Assembly: GCA_965279295.1 (NCBI GenBank)
Contig: CBDIHQ010000017.1
Origin: Aquabacter sp965279295
Lineage (GTDB): Bacteria; Pseudomonadota; Alphaproteobacteria; Rhizobiales; Xanthobacteraceae
Strand: one strand, 5' to 3'
Length of the DNA stretch: 64,000 nucleotides
Notes under the pieces: generated by a model
Told to the model about the DNA's origin: nothing
The model's input: only the letters and a program-made list of their open reading frames with translations
Databases searched by the model: none
Program-made: the position numbers and the translations under genes
Part shown: positions 32,777 through 41,784 of the stretch, piece after piece
How the letters are laid out: the number at the start of each line of letters is the position of its first letter
Numbering within the stretch: position 1 is the first letter of the stretch

Positions 32777-33787
32777 TCAGCTCGTGACGACTTCCGCGTA
32801 GTTGAGCATGGCAATGGGCGGATAGATGCCGAGGGATTTGGCAATCCGCATATTGATGATCAGCGAGAAACGCTTAAGCGTCTCGATCGGCACGTCCTGC
32901 GGCTTCTTCTTTTGCACCAGGACTTCGATCGCCTTGGCAGCGGCGAGCTGCCCGACCGAATAATAGCGGCTAACCAGGCCCACCAGGGCGCCGCCTTCGC
33001 GCACGCCGAGTTCGGCGGCTGCAAATGTGGGCAGGCCGACTTCAAGCGCCGCCGGTGTCACCTTGTCGTAGATGGTGCCGAGGTAGGTGTCGGGCAGCAG
33101 ATAGAGCCAATCCACCTTTTCCGCCCGCATCTGCTTGATCATGTCGACCACGCCGTCGGATGTGGGGCGGCCAGAGGCGTCGTTGCGGAACGGCATTGCC
33201 ATGACGCTCGCGCCCATCTTCGCGGCGACGCTCTTGGCTTCCTCTACGATCACGACCGAATTCTGCTCGGTGGTGGAATAGAGGATGCCGATCTTGGTGA
33301 AGGGCATGTAGGCCTGCATGGCGCGCAACTGGACGTCGGTGGGCACCACATGCACCGCACCGGTGACGTTGCGGCCGGAGCTTTCGAAGCTCTTGGCGAT
33401 GCCCGCGCGCACCGGAGCCGCCACCAGGGCGAACACGATGGGAATGTCCCGGACATAGCGCGGGTCGCGGGAATCCAAGGGACCGGCGACTCCGAGGGTC
33501 ACCGGTGTGCCCCAGGTGTAGATCAGATCCGGCTTCAGCGTCGCAAGGTCGGCGATCATGGCGGGCACGTTGCGCGGGTCACGCTCCGCGTCGCGCATGA
33601 TGAACTCCGCCTTTACATCGGCGGCCTGGAAGAATTCCTTGAAGCCGCGTTCCACATCCGTCTCGCCGCGAAAGGTGAGCATCAGGATGCGGAAGGGCTT
33701 GTCCTGGGCCCGCGCCGGAGCCGCGCCGATGAGGCCGGCCGCGCCTGCGCCGAGGCCGAGGGAGAGAAGTGAGCGCCGGTCGATCAC
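32777..33787 (-). CDS. TrpX/COG2984-type ABC solute-binding protein
   Basis: A 336-residue periplasmic binding protein of the family that includes TrpX-type aromatic amino-acid and peptide-like binders. A signal peptide is seen (VIDRRSLLSLGLGAGAAGL, cut near APARAQ). Segments RILMLTFRGETDVERGFKEF and LKPDLIYTWGTPVTLGVAG are typical. GTG 33787 overlaps the preceding stop by 4 bp. No cognate permease or ATPase is in the window, so it may hand ligand to the sensor proteins encoded before it instead of to an importer. Confidence 0.82.
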   Translation of the reverse strand: MIDRRSLLSLGLGAGAAGLIGAAPARAQDKPFRILMLTFRGETDVERGFKEFFQAADVKAEFIMRDAERDPRNVPAMIADLATLKPDLIYTWGTPVTLGVAGPLDSRDPRYVRDIPIVFALVAAPVRAGIAKSFESSGRNVTGAVHVVPTDVQLRAMQAYMPFTKIGILYSTTEQNSVVIVEEAKSVAAKMGASVMAMPFRNDASGRPTSDGVVDMIKQMRAEKVDWLYLLPDTYLGTIYDKVTPAALEVGLPTFAAAELGVREGGALVGLVSRYYSVGQLAAAKAIEVLVQKKKPQDVPIETLKRFSLIINMRIAKSLGIYPPIAMLNYAEVVTS

Positions 33788-35772
33788 AGCGGGCTTCCTT
33801 CTGCCGCGGAATCTCCCTCGCGCCGGGTGGCGCGGGGGGATGAGGGTTGATTGCGCCCAGATAACGCGAAGCCGAGTGCTCCCGCTACCACCAAAATGCC
33901 GAGCGTCGCGCCGGCGGACGCGAACCCCACCGCCGCAAGCAGCAAGCCCGCCGCCGCCGGACCCACCGCATTGCCGGTACGCTCGATCAAGCGGAACAGG
34001 CCAAGGACACCCGCCGAGCTGCCGCCGGGTACGTGCTGCGCGCTGTCCGCCACCAGCGCCGATTGGGAGGCGATGGACATGGCCTGACCTAGGCCCAGCA
34101 GGGCGAGGACACCTGCGATCACCAGCGGGGTGGTGCCGACGAGCAGCAGCAGCATGCAGGCGCCCGCCAACAGACCACCCGCCGTGACGAGGCCAGCCCG
34201 CGCGTTCCATTTCTCGGCGAGAGCGGCGAATGCCGGCACCGCCAGCACCATGAGCACGGGATAGATCATCTGCAGGCGGCCGATGGCGGCGGCGCTGTAG
34301 CCCTGCCGCTGGAGTTCGACTGGCACGAGATAGAAGCAGATCGCCGCCAGCAGGATCTTGGCCGGGAATGCGCAGCCGAACAGCAGCGCCGCAAGGCGCG
34401 GCGCGCGCAGCGCCGCTCCAAGGTCCGAGACGCGGACACCACCGGAGTTTCGCTTGGGCTCCGAGCGCGGCAGGCTAACCAGCGCCACCAGCAGCGCCAG
34501 GAAGGCAACGCCTGCCGAGCCGAGGAAGGCGGTGTGATCGCCCAGCCGGTCGGCCAGAACGCCGCCAATGGGCGGACCGCACAGGGCGGCCACCAGGATT
34601 GCCCGCACGAACACCGCGAGCCCGGCGGTGCGCTCGCTCGGCCGGGAATGGTCAATGACGTGTCCCTGCGCGGAGACGAAGACGAGGGCATAGCCGATGG
34701 CCGCCGTCACCCGGCTGCCGAGGAACAGGTAATAATTTTCGCTGACCGCCGGCACGACATAGCTCAAGGCGGCAATGGCCGCGCCGATGACAAAGCCGCG
34801 CCGCCGCCCCAGCCGCTCCGAAAGCACCGCGAACGGCAATTGGCACAGGGCAACGCCGGCCATGAAGGCGACGATGGGGAGGGAAATCGCGAAATCCAAG
34901 TTCATGTTGAGGTTGGCCGGTACGACCTCTGCCGCAAGGCGCGGGAGGAACGGGCGCGCCAGTTCCTCCGCCATCATGAACAGGAACAGGGCGGGGCGTA
35001 TCACGGTGGCGGCATGGTTTTCGCCGGTGTGGGTGGTTCCAACCCCGGTTCGGGCGCTTAGAGCGTCGAGATCGTGAATCGCCTGCGTATCGCCGCGCCG
35101 CTCCGCCTCCGACCGCGCGGCCGTGTGGCGCGCATGGAGCTTGGCGACATGGGTGTCGATGGGAGCCAGGACCGGCGAGCCCTCGGCGGCATCCGCGTGC
35201 ATCCATAGGCGACCGCGCGTCAGCGCACGCACCCGGGATTCCAGCGCCGCCAGCACCTCGACGCCGCGTGCGCCGACCACCAGGGCCACGAGTTCCAGCG
35301 CCACGAGAAGCGCCACCATGCCGATGAAGGCGACGTCCACCAGCAGTGCCGTCACCTGGGCGGATACGACGCTGGGATCAATGGTGATGATAAGGCTCGC
35401 CAGCGGCACGCCGCTGCGCGCCGTCACCGCCGTGGTCACCTTGGGCGGGTCTATTCCCGCCGGGGGAGCGCCCGACCGCCCGAGGATCTTACCGCTGGGT
35501 GTGATGAGCACCATTTCCGCCAGTTCGACGTTGGCCCGCCGCAAGTCGTCGAGATAGGCGTTCACGCCCACCAGCTTGTCGATCGGAACGCCGGACGTCA
35601 CAGCGTCCTCCACCAGGGCCGCCGCGGAGCGGCCCACCGACTGCGCCTGCGCGGCTATGGCGGGAACGATGGTGCGTTCCACGGCCTCCCGCGCGCCCCA
35701 GCCGATGACGGCGAGGGCGCCGCACAGGATGATCGCGATGGCGATGGAGATGCCGGCCCTCAGTCCGATCAT
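33784..35772 (-). CDS. Periplasmic sensor domain fused to MFS transporter
   Basis: A 662-residue fusion. Residues about 5-27 are a helix, 28-145 a periplasmic sensor (SVGRSAAALVEDAVTSG, VPIDKLVGVNAYLDDL, EMVLITPSGKILG), about 147-168 a second helix, and 170-260 a cytosolic linker. From about 265 on there is a 12-helix MFS carrier (FAISLPIVAFMAGVALCQLPF, LSERLGRRRGFVIGAAIAAL). The N-terminal module is paralogous to the protein at 37433-38254. ATG 35772 overlaps the upstream sensor gene's stop by 4 bp. Single-protein fusion of a chemoreceptor-like sensor to an MFS carrier is rare; the carrier may act as a transceptor or exporter. Confidence 0.85.
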   Translation of the reverse strand: MIGLRAGISIAIAIILCGALAVIGWGAREAVERTIVPAIAAQAQSVGRSAAALVEDAVTSGVPIDKLVGVNAYLDDLRRANVELAEMVLITPSGKILGRSGAPPAGIDPPKVTTAVTARSGVPLASLIITIDPSVVSAQVTALLVDVAFIGMVALLVALELVALVVGARGVEVLAALESRVRALTRGRLWMHADAAEGSPVLAPIDTHVAKLHARHTAARSEAERRGDTQAIHDLDALSARTGVGTTHTGENHAATVIRPALFLFMMAEELARPFLPRLAAEVVPANLNMNLDFAISLPIVAFMAGVALCQLPFAVLSERLGRRRGFVIGAAIAALSYVVPAVSENYYLFLGSRVTAAIGYALVFVSAQGHVIDHSRPSERTAGLAVFVRAILVAALCGPPIGGVLADRLGDHTAFLGSAGVAFLALLVALVSLPRSEPKRNSGGVRVSDLGAALRAPRLAALLFGCAFPAKILLAAICFYLVPVELQRQGYSAAAIGRLQMIYPVLMVLAVPAFAALAEKWNARAGLVTAGGLLAGACMLLLLVGTTPLVIAGVLALLGLGQAMSIASQSALVADSAQHVPGGSSAGVLGLFRLIERTGNAVGPAAAGLLLAAVGFASAGATLGILVVAGALGFALSGRNQPSSPRATRREGDSAAEGSPL

Positions 35773-36416
35773 CGCGGGCCCTCCATGCGGATCGCCGCGT
35801 GGGCAGCTTCAGCTTCAGCGACGGCGGTGCGGGCCGCGCTGGGCCAGAGCGCCGGATCGGTCGCGCGCTGCGCGGCCCGTCTCAATCCGCTCGCGAGCAG
35901 GAGGCCGATGGCGACGGTGGCAATGGCGGCGCCCACCAGGGCGGGCAGGGCGATTCGCACGAGATCATGGGACAGTGCCGCGGCCCCGGCCGCGAGCGCG
36001 GCGGGATTGTAGCGGACCACCACATTGCCGATGGTTGCGGCGAGGTCGTTCTCGATTTTCCGACTCACCGCATTGGAGGGGCGCGCCCCCTCGTCATGAC
36101 CGACCCGCGCGGGGTCGCTGCTGTACAGCACATGATGGCGGTCGCCGGTCACATCGATGGAGAGAATGGTCTGGTCGAGACGCGCCTCGCGCCGGAGGAG
36201 TTCCGCCAATGTCGCCTGCGCCGGGAGGGCGATGCCGAGCGAGGAGGCGATCTGCGCGCTGCCGGCGATGCGTTCGGCGGTAATGACGAATCGCGCTTCG
36301 ATCGCCTTTCGGTGCGCGTTCTGGAGGGTGACATAGGAAAAATAGGCGCCGAAAGCGACGCAGGCGGCGGCGATCAAGGCGAAGACGAAGATAAGGCCGA
36401 GGGAGGTTCGGATCAT
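35769..36416 (-). CDS. Membrane sensor protein, A type (left operon)
   Basis: A 215-residue protein with helix 5-27, a periplasmic domain of about 125 residues and a second helix (about 154-177), then a short cytosolic tail. It has no kinase or cyclase domain. ATLAELLRREARLDQTILSIDV and HVLYSSDPARVG align with NDPTIVAIDV and SIYSTDRGSIG of the protein at 36700-37446, so the two are paralogs. It is the first gene of the leftward operon and overlaps the sensor-MFS start. The function is unknown; it may form a receptor complex with the sensor-MFS protein. Confidence 0.75.
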   Translation of the reverse strand: MIRTSLGLIFVFALIAAACVAFGAYFSYVTLQNAHRKAIEARFVITAERIAGSAQIASSLGIALPAQATLAELLRREARLDQTILSIDVTGDRHHVLYSSDPARVGHDEGARPSNAVSRKIENDLAATIGNVVVRYNPAALAAGAAALSHDLVRIALPALVGAAIATVAIGLLLASGLRRAAQRATDPALWPSAARTAVAEAEAAHAAIRMEGPR

Positions 36417-36699
36417 TCCGGCTGCTCGCAAACACGCACGACGACACACCCGCCTGCTGGGATCATATGCCCGGTGGAAAAGCTTCGCTTTCCGTTGGGA
36501 AGGGACGGACCGTGAACTGAGGCTCTAACAGCGGGACTCTTCAGCAATTCCTAAGCGTGAGAGCCCGTTGATGGCTTAGCCGCAGGTTGATTGTGAAGCG
36601 CCTCTAAAAACGTGACTTTTCGAGTCTGCGCAGTTTAGGTCTGGTTTGCAACGGCCCGGACGGCTAACGTCCGCCCGATCCCGCGCACAAGTCCTATTC
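36417..36699. promoter_or_regulatory. Bidirectional promoter region of the sensor operons
   Basis: A 283-bp divergent spacer between the two A-type sensor genes. No ORF with coding character was seen. It should carry promoters for both operons and any shared regulatory site; no strong palindrome was identified. Confidence 0.5.
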
Positions 36700-37446
36700 A
36701 TGACATTCGTCGGCCGGCTTATTTTCGTTATCGGGTTATCCGTCACGATCACCCTTCTGGCGATCGCCGGAGCCGCATTCGTGGCCGGCGAGCAGGTCAG
36801 CGAGGAAATCGAGCAGGCGCGCGTGTCGCACTTGCTGGGTACCCTGCGCAGCACGGCGGAGGCGAATCTCTCCATCGGTCTCACCCTGGACGAGATTTCG
36901 CTGCTGCAATCCAGCATCGAGCGCGAGAAGTCCAACGACCCCACCATCGTCGCCATCGACGTTTTCAACAATGCCGGCCGCTCGATCTACAGCACCGATC
37001 GGGGCTCGATCGGCGAGAAGGTGGATAGTGGCTGGAATGATCACCTGCTCCGCGACGGCCTCTGGCAGGCAGCGGCGCACGGCGAGACGGTGTTCGGCAC
37101 CCGGTTCGACAATGATCTCGGCGTCGCCGGCGGGATTGCCGTGACGGTTTCCGGGGCGAGCCGGAGCCTGCGGGCGCAAGTCCTGGGTATCGATCTGGTG
37201 GCGCGCACCATGGTGATTGGTGCCGGGGCCATGATCCTGGCGTTGGCATTGGCCTTCGCTTTTGCCTGGGCGCTTGGCCGCCCGTTCAGCCGGGTCGCGC
37301 GCATTTTGCGCGGCGCCGAACTGCGCCCGACGCAACACCAGCGTCTGGAGCGGCTGGCGATCCAGGTGCGCGAAGCCTGGGCGGCATCGGATGCGCGTAC
37401 CGCCCACGGCATCAGCCAGTTGGAGGCGCTCGATGACGCCGACTGA
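36700..37446 (+). CDS. Membrane sensor protein, A type (right operon)
   Basis: A 248-residue protein with an N-terminal helix (LIFVIGLSVTITLLAIAGAAF), a periplasmic domain (about 30-160; SIGLTLDEISLLQSSIERE, VAIDVFNNAGRSIYSTDRG) and a second helix (VIGAGAMILALALAFAFAWAL), then a ~55-residue HAMP-like tail. It is paralogous to the A-type protein of the left operon. ATG 36700 is preferred; an in-frame TTG lies at 36646. The stop overlaps the next start by 14 bp. No output domain is present, so it must act through a partner, plausibly the B-type sensor and the phosphatase. Confidence 0.75.
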   Translation: MTFVGRLIFVIGLSVTITLLAIAGAAFVAGEQVSEEIEQARVSHLLGTLRSTAEANLSIGLTLDEISLLQSSIEREKSNDPTIVAIDVFNNAGRSIYSTDRGSIGEKVDSGWNDHLLRDGLWQAAAHGETVFGTRFDNDLGVAGGIAVTVSGASRSLRAQVLGIDLVARTMVIGAGAMILALALAFAFAWALGRPFSRVARILRGAELRPTQHQRLERLAIQVREAWAASDARTAHGISQLEALDDAD

Positions 37447-38254
37447 CCGCCGATCCGCCGTGCGGGCGCGGGATCGCCTTGTGTGCGCCGTGTTCGCTTT
37501 CATGACCGTGCTCGTCATCGGCGGCGGCGCCGGGATGATGGTGGTCAACGGGTTCAAGGCCCAGGTACAGGAAACCGCCCGGCGCGATGCCAAGATCATC
37601 GGCGAGACCGTCGCGCGTTCGCTGGCGGGGCAGTTCGAGAAGGCGGCGCGCTTCGGAATCCCACTGAAGCTGCTGCCGGGTGTCGAGACCTACCTTGCTG
37701 AAACCATGGCGCGCACGCCCGGCCTCACCCGCATCGTGGTGCGTGGACCCGACGGTCGCGAGGTGCGCAGCGCCATCGGCCCGGTGACCGGGCTCGACAC
37801 GGTGATCGCGCCGATCCTGGTGGACGGCATCCCGCTCGGCCAGGTGGATGTCACCACCACGCCGGCGACACTCAGCTCGGTTCTCGGTTCTCTGAACTGG
37901 CGTACCGGTTACACGGTACTGGTCTGCGCCGTCCTCTCGGGAGTGGCGGCGGCATTTACCGCCGGCACCAGCCTGACCCGTGGGCGCAAGCGGCTCGCCA
38001 GGGCCTTGTCCGCGAGCGCAGCCGGCAATCCGGAAAGTGCGCTTTCCGGCGCCAGCCAGGGGCAGGGAGTGATCGCCGCCGCATTTTCCGCGCTTGTCAC
38101 CGGCGAGCGGCAGCAGGCAAACCGCCGGGCCGCGTTCCTGGGCTACGCCGAGGAACTTCTCGCGGTGGACTTCGACGGTCGGCTGCGCGCTGAGATCGAA
38201 CGCATCCGGCGCGAGGCTGCGGCCAAGCCGCAGCAGGGACAGCGAGACGCCTGA
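37433..38254 (+). CDS. Membrane sensor protein, B type
   Basis: A 273-residue protein with helix VCAVFAFMTVLVIGGGAGMMV, a periplasmic domain (TVARSLAGQFEKAARFGIPL, KLLPGVETYLAETM, RIVVRGPDGREV), a second helix (YTVLVCAVLSGVAAAFTAG) and a ~100-residue cytosolic tail. It is related to the N-terminal module of the sensor-MFS fusion (for example GIPLKLLPGVETYL versus GVPIDKLVGVNAYL). It overlaps genes on both sides (14 bp before, 1 bp after), implying strict co-translation with the A sensor and the RsbU-like phosphatase. Confidence 0.75.
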   Translation: MTPTDRRSAVRARDRLVCAVFAFMTVLVIGGGAGMMVVNGFKAQVQETARRDAKIIGETVARSLAGQFEKAARFGIPLKLLPGVETYLAETMARTPGLTRIVVRGPDGREVRSAIGPVTGLDTVIAPILVDGIPLGQVDVTTTPATLSSVLGSLNWRTGYTVLVCAVLSGVAAAFTAGTSLTRGRKRLARALSASAAGNPESALSGASQGQGVIAAAFSALVTGERQQANRRAAFLGYAEELLAVDFDGRLRAEIERIRREAAAKPQQGQRDA

Positions 38255-40305
38255 TGCAGCTCCGCACCCGAATAACCCTCATCGTCGCCGCCGGCTTCAT
38301 CGCCCTCATGGCGACCTTCTGGGCGGCAAGCCTGGTGCGGGACCGCCTTGAGGAGAGCCGCACGGCGGATGTCGCCATTTCGGCTCAATCCGCGCTGTGG
38401 CGCGAGATCGTGGAAGTCCAAGTCGCCGATCTGGAGCAGCAGCTCGACGCGATGGAGGCGTCGTCCGCCATCCGCATCGCAATGTCCTTCGGTGATCGCC
38501 CGGGCATCGCCGCGGCCCTTGCCGACCTCGGCGTGAAGGATGGCGACGACACGCTTGCGCTTGAGGTCGTCGGGCAGAATCGCGATGTAACCTCCTTCTT
38601 CGGCACTGTGGCGGGCGGACGCGGCATTCTGGATGCGGGCACCCTCGATCGCGCCTTGGCGGGCACGCGGACGTCCGGCCTGCGTTCGGTTTCCGCGCAG
38701 CAGCTCATGGTGATCGCCACCCGTACCGTCATGCTGCCCAAGCGGGGGGCGACGGTTCTCGTCCTGGCTCGGGACGCCAGCGTCGCGCTCAGCCGTTTTG
38801 CTACCAGCATCGACGCGCAGGCAAGCCTGCTCTCTCTCCGCGGTCGTCTGATCGCCACCACGAACGCCGAACTGTGGCGCAACGCCAACCCGACCATCGC
38901 ACCGCGTGAGGCGCTCTTTGGGCGGATCGATGTTGCCGACAAAACCTATTCGATCACCAGCGTCCCCGTCGACGGCGTAACCGGCGGCGTGGTCGGGGCG
39001 CTGATCAGTCTCAAGGACAATACTGCGGCCTGGGCTGCGCAGCGGGCGTTGCGCTCGGTCGCCATCGCCGCCGCCGTGGGTCTGACGATCTTCGGCGTCA
39101 TCGGGCTCAATATCTTCCTTTGGTACAGTTTCCGGCCGCTGGAGAATGCCATCGGCGTGCTTCAGGCTCTGTCGCGTGGCGACACGTCCGCCATGCTGGA
39201 CTATTCCGGCAGCGACGAGATGGGACGAATCGCCGAGGCGGTGGCCGGCTTGCGCGGCAATGCCCAGGCGCTCGCCGATACCCGCCGCCAGCGTGATCGC
39301 GTGCGGCGCCGCCAGGAAGCGGTGATTTCCACCGAGCTGAAGTTCCTTGCCGATTCCGTCGATGCATCCGACCGGGAAGAGGTCCTCGCTTTGCTCGCCT
39401 CCCCCAGCGGCGGAGAGGCCGAGGACGAATTGCGGCGCGTGGCGCGGGTGCTTCACGACCTGTCGCGCCGCATCGTCGAGCAGCACACCCGGTTGTCCTC
39501 GATGGTGGTGGAATTGCGCGAGGCCCTGGTCACGAAGACCAAGCTGGCGGGCCTCCAGCAGGAATTGGAGATCGCGCGGCAGGTGCAACTCGCCATCCTG
39601 CCCAAGGCGTTTCCTGCGGACCGCAGGGTTGCGCTGGACGGTCACATGACGCCGGCGCGCGAGGTGGGCGGCGACTTCTACGATTATTTCCTGGTGGACG
39701 AATCCACCCTTGGCTTCGTGGTGGCGGATGTCTCCGGCAAGGGCGTTCCGGCTGCCCTTTTCATGGCGATCTCCCGCACACTCCTGCGCTCCACCGCGCT
39801 ATTTGAACGCTCGCCCTCGGGCTGCGTGCGCCGCCTGAACGATCTGCTGGCCATGGAGAACGAGCAGATGCTGTTCGTGACCCTGTTCTACGGGGTGATG
39901 GACCTTAACTCCGGGCGCGTCACCTATGTGAATGCCGGCCACAATCTGCCTTACCGGATCTCGCCGCGCGGAGAGATAACGACAGTGCCCAGCACCGCCG
40001 GCATGGCGGTCGCGGTAATGGAGGGCTTCCTCTACAAGGAGCATGTGCTTTACCTCGACCCCGGCGACACGATCCTGCTTTTCACGGACGGCGTGACGGA
40101 GGCGTTCGACATTGATGAAATGCCTTATGGCGAGAGGCGTCTTGAGGCACTGCTGGCCGAAGGCGCGGCGGAATGGACGGTTCCGGAAGTCTCGCAGCGG
40201 GTCCTGGGCTCCATCAGGCAATTCGAGCGCGGCGCGCCGCAGGCGGACGACATAACCTGCCTCACCCTGCGCTATTTCGGTGGCGACCATCAGCCGATGG
40301 TATGA
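38254..40305 (+). CDS. RsbU-like PP2C phosphatase with periplasmic sensor and HAMP
   Basis: A 683-residue protein with helix 7-27, a periplasmic sensor (about 28-265), a second helix (VAIAAAVGLTIFGVIGLNIFL), HAMP, a coiled coil, and a SpoIIE/PP2C domain from about 445. Metal-binding phosphatase motifs are REVGGDFYDYF (about 467-477), DVSGKGVPAALFM, NAGHNLPY, LLFTDGVTEA and QADDITCLTLRY. It should dephosphorylate the STAS protein encoded at 29.9-30.2 kb in response to an envelope signal. The start shares one base with the previous stop (TGATG). Confidence 0.93.
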   Translation: MQLRTRITLIVAAGFIALMATFWAASLVRDRLEESRTADVAISAQSALWREIVEVQVADLEQQLDAMEASSAIRIAMSFGDRPGIAAALADLGVKDGDDTLALEVVGQNRDVTSFFGTVAGGRGILDAGTLDRALAGTRTSGLRSVSAQQLMVIATRTVMLPKRGATVLVLARDASVALSRFATSIDAQASLLSLRGRLIATTNAELWRNANPTIAPREALFGRIDVADKTYSITSVPVDGVTGGVVGALISLKDNTAAWAAQRALRSVAIAAAVGLTIFGVIGLNIFLWYSFRPLENAIGVLQALSRGDTSAMLDYSGSDEMGRIAEAVAGLRGNAQALADTRRQRDRVRRRQEAVISTELKFLADSVDASDREEVLALLASPSGGEAEDELRRVARVLHDLSRRIVEQHTRLSSMVVELREALVTKTKLAGLQQELEIARQVQLAILPKAFPADRRVALDGHMTPAREVGGDFYDYFLVDESTLGFVVADVSGKGVPAALFMAISRTLLRSTALFERSPSGCVRRLNDLLAMENEQMLFVTLFYGVMDLNSGRVTYVNAGHNLPYRISPRGEITTVPSTAGMAVAVMEGFLYKEHVLYLDPGDTILLFTDGVTEAFDIDEMPYGERRLEALLAEGAAEWTVPEVSQRVLGSIRQFERGAPQADDITCLTLRYFGGDHQPMV

Positions 40306-40566
40306 TCACGGGTGGGTAGCAGGGTGCCAGCATGCGCCTGAAGCGGGAGACCCGCAAAACCCTATGCGTGTTTCTCATATCTAATTGTCTGGCGTTCCGC
40401 CGCTCCTTGCCACTAAACCCAAGCAGACGGCCCATTCAGAAGCGGGCCCGTGGGGTGGCAGCGCCCGAACGGTTCCTTGCTTCCAAGATTGTAAGAGAGA
40501 GCGTCTGTTCGGGGCGCGCTCCGGCGCCGCGAAGCCCATCGCCAGAAGTTGGGCAGGGAGAGACGC

Positions 40567-41784
40567 GTGTCCGTAGCCATCCACCCCGCCGTGGCGCCAC
40601 GCCGTGAATTCGCGACCATCTCGGTGGTCAGCGCCGGACATTTCGTCAGCCACGTCCTGCAACTCGCACTGGCGCCGCTGTTCATCGCCATGCGCGAGGA
40701 CCTCGGTGTCTCCTTTACCGAGCTGGGTGTGGTGCTCTCGATCTTCTATCTGTTCTCGGGCGCCGGGCAGGTGCTCGCCGGCATCATGGTGGATCGCTTC
40801 GGAGCCGATCGGCTGTTGATCGGCGGCATCCTGCTTCAGTCCGCCTCCGTGGCCTGCATGGGCCTCGCGCCAAACTATGCCGCCTTGCTGCCGCTGGCGG
40901 CGCTCGCGGGGCTCGGCAACAGCGTCTACCACCCCGCCGATCTCTCCATTCTGAGCCATCGCATTCGCTCCGAGCGGCTGGGCAGGGCATTCGCGCTGCA
41001 TGTGGTGGCAGGCAATGTCGGCTACGCCGTCTCGCCTTTGTTGGCGGGCGCGCTCGGCCTGATGTACGGCTGGCGCACGGCTCTGGTGGTGATGGGGCTG
41101 GGTTGCCTGCTGGTGGGGTTCGGCTTGATCCTGGCGCGCTCCGTACTGCGGATTGAGCGCCACCTGGAGCCAGCTCATCACATGGCGGCCGGCGTGCCGA
41201 GTGTGCTCGACATCGTCACCAACCCGGTGGTGGTGCTCGCCTTCTTCTATTTCTTCCTGACCGCGACCTGCCTCGTGGGCCTGCAAAGCTTCGGCATCAC
41301 GGCGCTGCAGGAAGGATTCGGCATGGGCACGGCCTTCGCCGCCCTGACGCTCACGGTCTACCAGGCTGCCACCATTTGCGGTGTCATGATCGGCGGCTTC
41401 ATCGCAGATCGCGCGGTCAACCACCACCGCATCGCGATGGTGGGCCTTGGCGCCGCGAGCGCATTCCTACTGGCGATAGGCTTAGGGCAGAATCCTGCGA
41501 GCGTGACGTTCGTGCTGATGGCGCTGGCGGGTTTCTCCCTCGGCGTCACCACACCCTCGCGCGACGTTCTGGTGCGCCATGCCGCGCCGGCCAATGCGCG
41601 GGGCAAGGTGTTTGGTTTCGTCTACTCCGGCTTCGACGTTGGCGCGCTGGCCGGGCCGCTGATGTATGGCGCGCTACTGGACCGGCACCTGACCCACGCG
41701 ATTTTCATCGCCGCTGCGGTTCCACTTCTGGTGGGCGTGGTGACGGTCATCGGCGTCAAGGTAAAGCCCACGCGGGCTAGATGA
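40567..41784 (+). CDS. MFS transporter (FSR-like)
   Basis: A 405-residue 12-helix major-facilitator carrier. The opening FATISVVSAGHFVSHVLQLAL and motif GIMVDRFGADRLLIGG between helices 2 and 3 resemble the FSR (fosmidomycin resistance) group. GTG 40567 is six bases after GGGAG. Its stop overlaps, tail to tail by 8 bp, the convergent FAD-dependent dehydrogenase gene. The transported compound may be an organic acid related to that enzyme, or a drug; this is not decidable here. Confidence 0.85.
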   Translation: MSVAIHPAVAPRREFATISVVSAGHFVSHVLQLALAPLFIAMREDLGVSFTELGVVLSIFYLFSGAGQVLAGIMVDRFGADRLLIGGILLQSASVACMGLAPNYAALLPLAALAGLGNSVYHPADLSILSHRIRSERLGRAFALHVVAGNVGYAVSPLLAGALGLMYGWRTALVVMGLGCLLVGFGLILARSVLRIERHLEPAHHMAAGVPSVLDIVTNPVVVLAFFYFFLTATCLVGLQSFGITALQEGFGMGTAFAALTLTVYQAATICGVMIGGFIADRAVNHHRIAMVGLGAASAFLLAIGLGQNPASVTFVLMALAGFSLGVTTPSRDVLVRHAAPANARGKVFGFVYSGFDVGALAGPLMYGALLDRHLTHAIFIAAAVPLLVGVVTVIGVKVKPTRAR

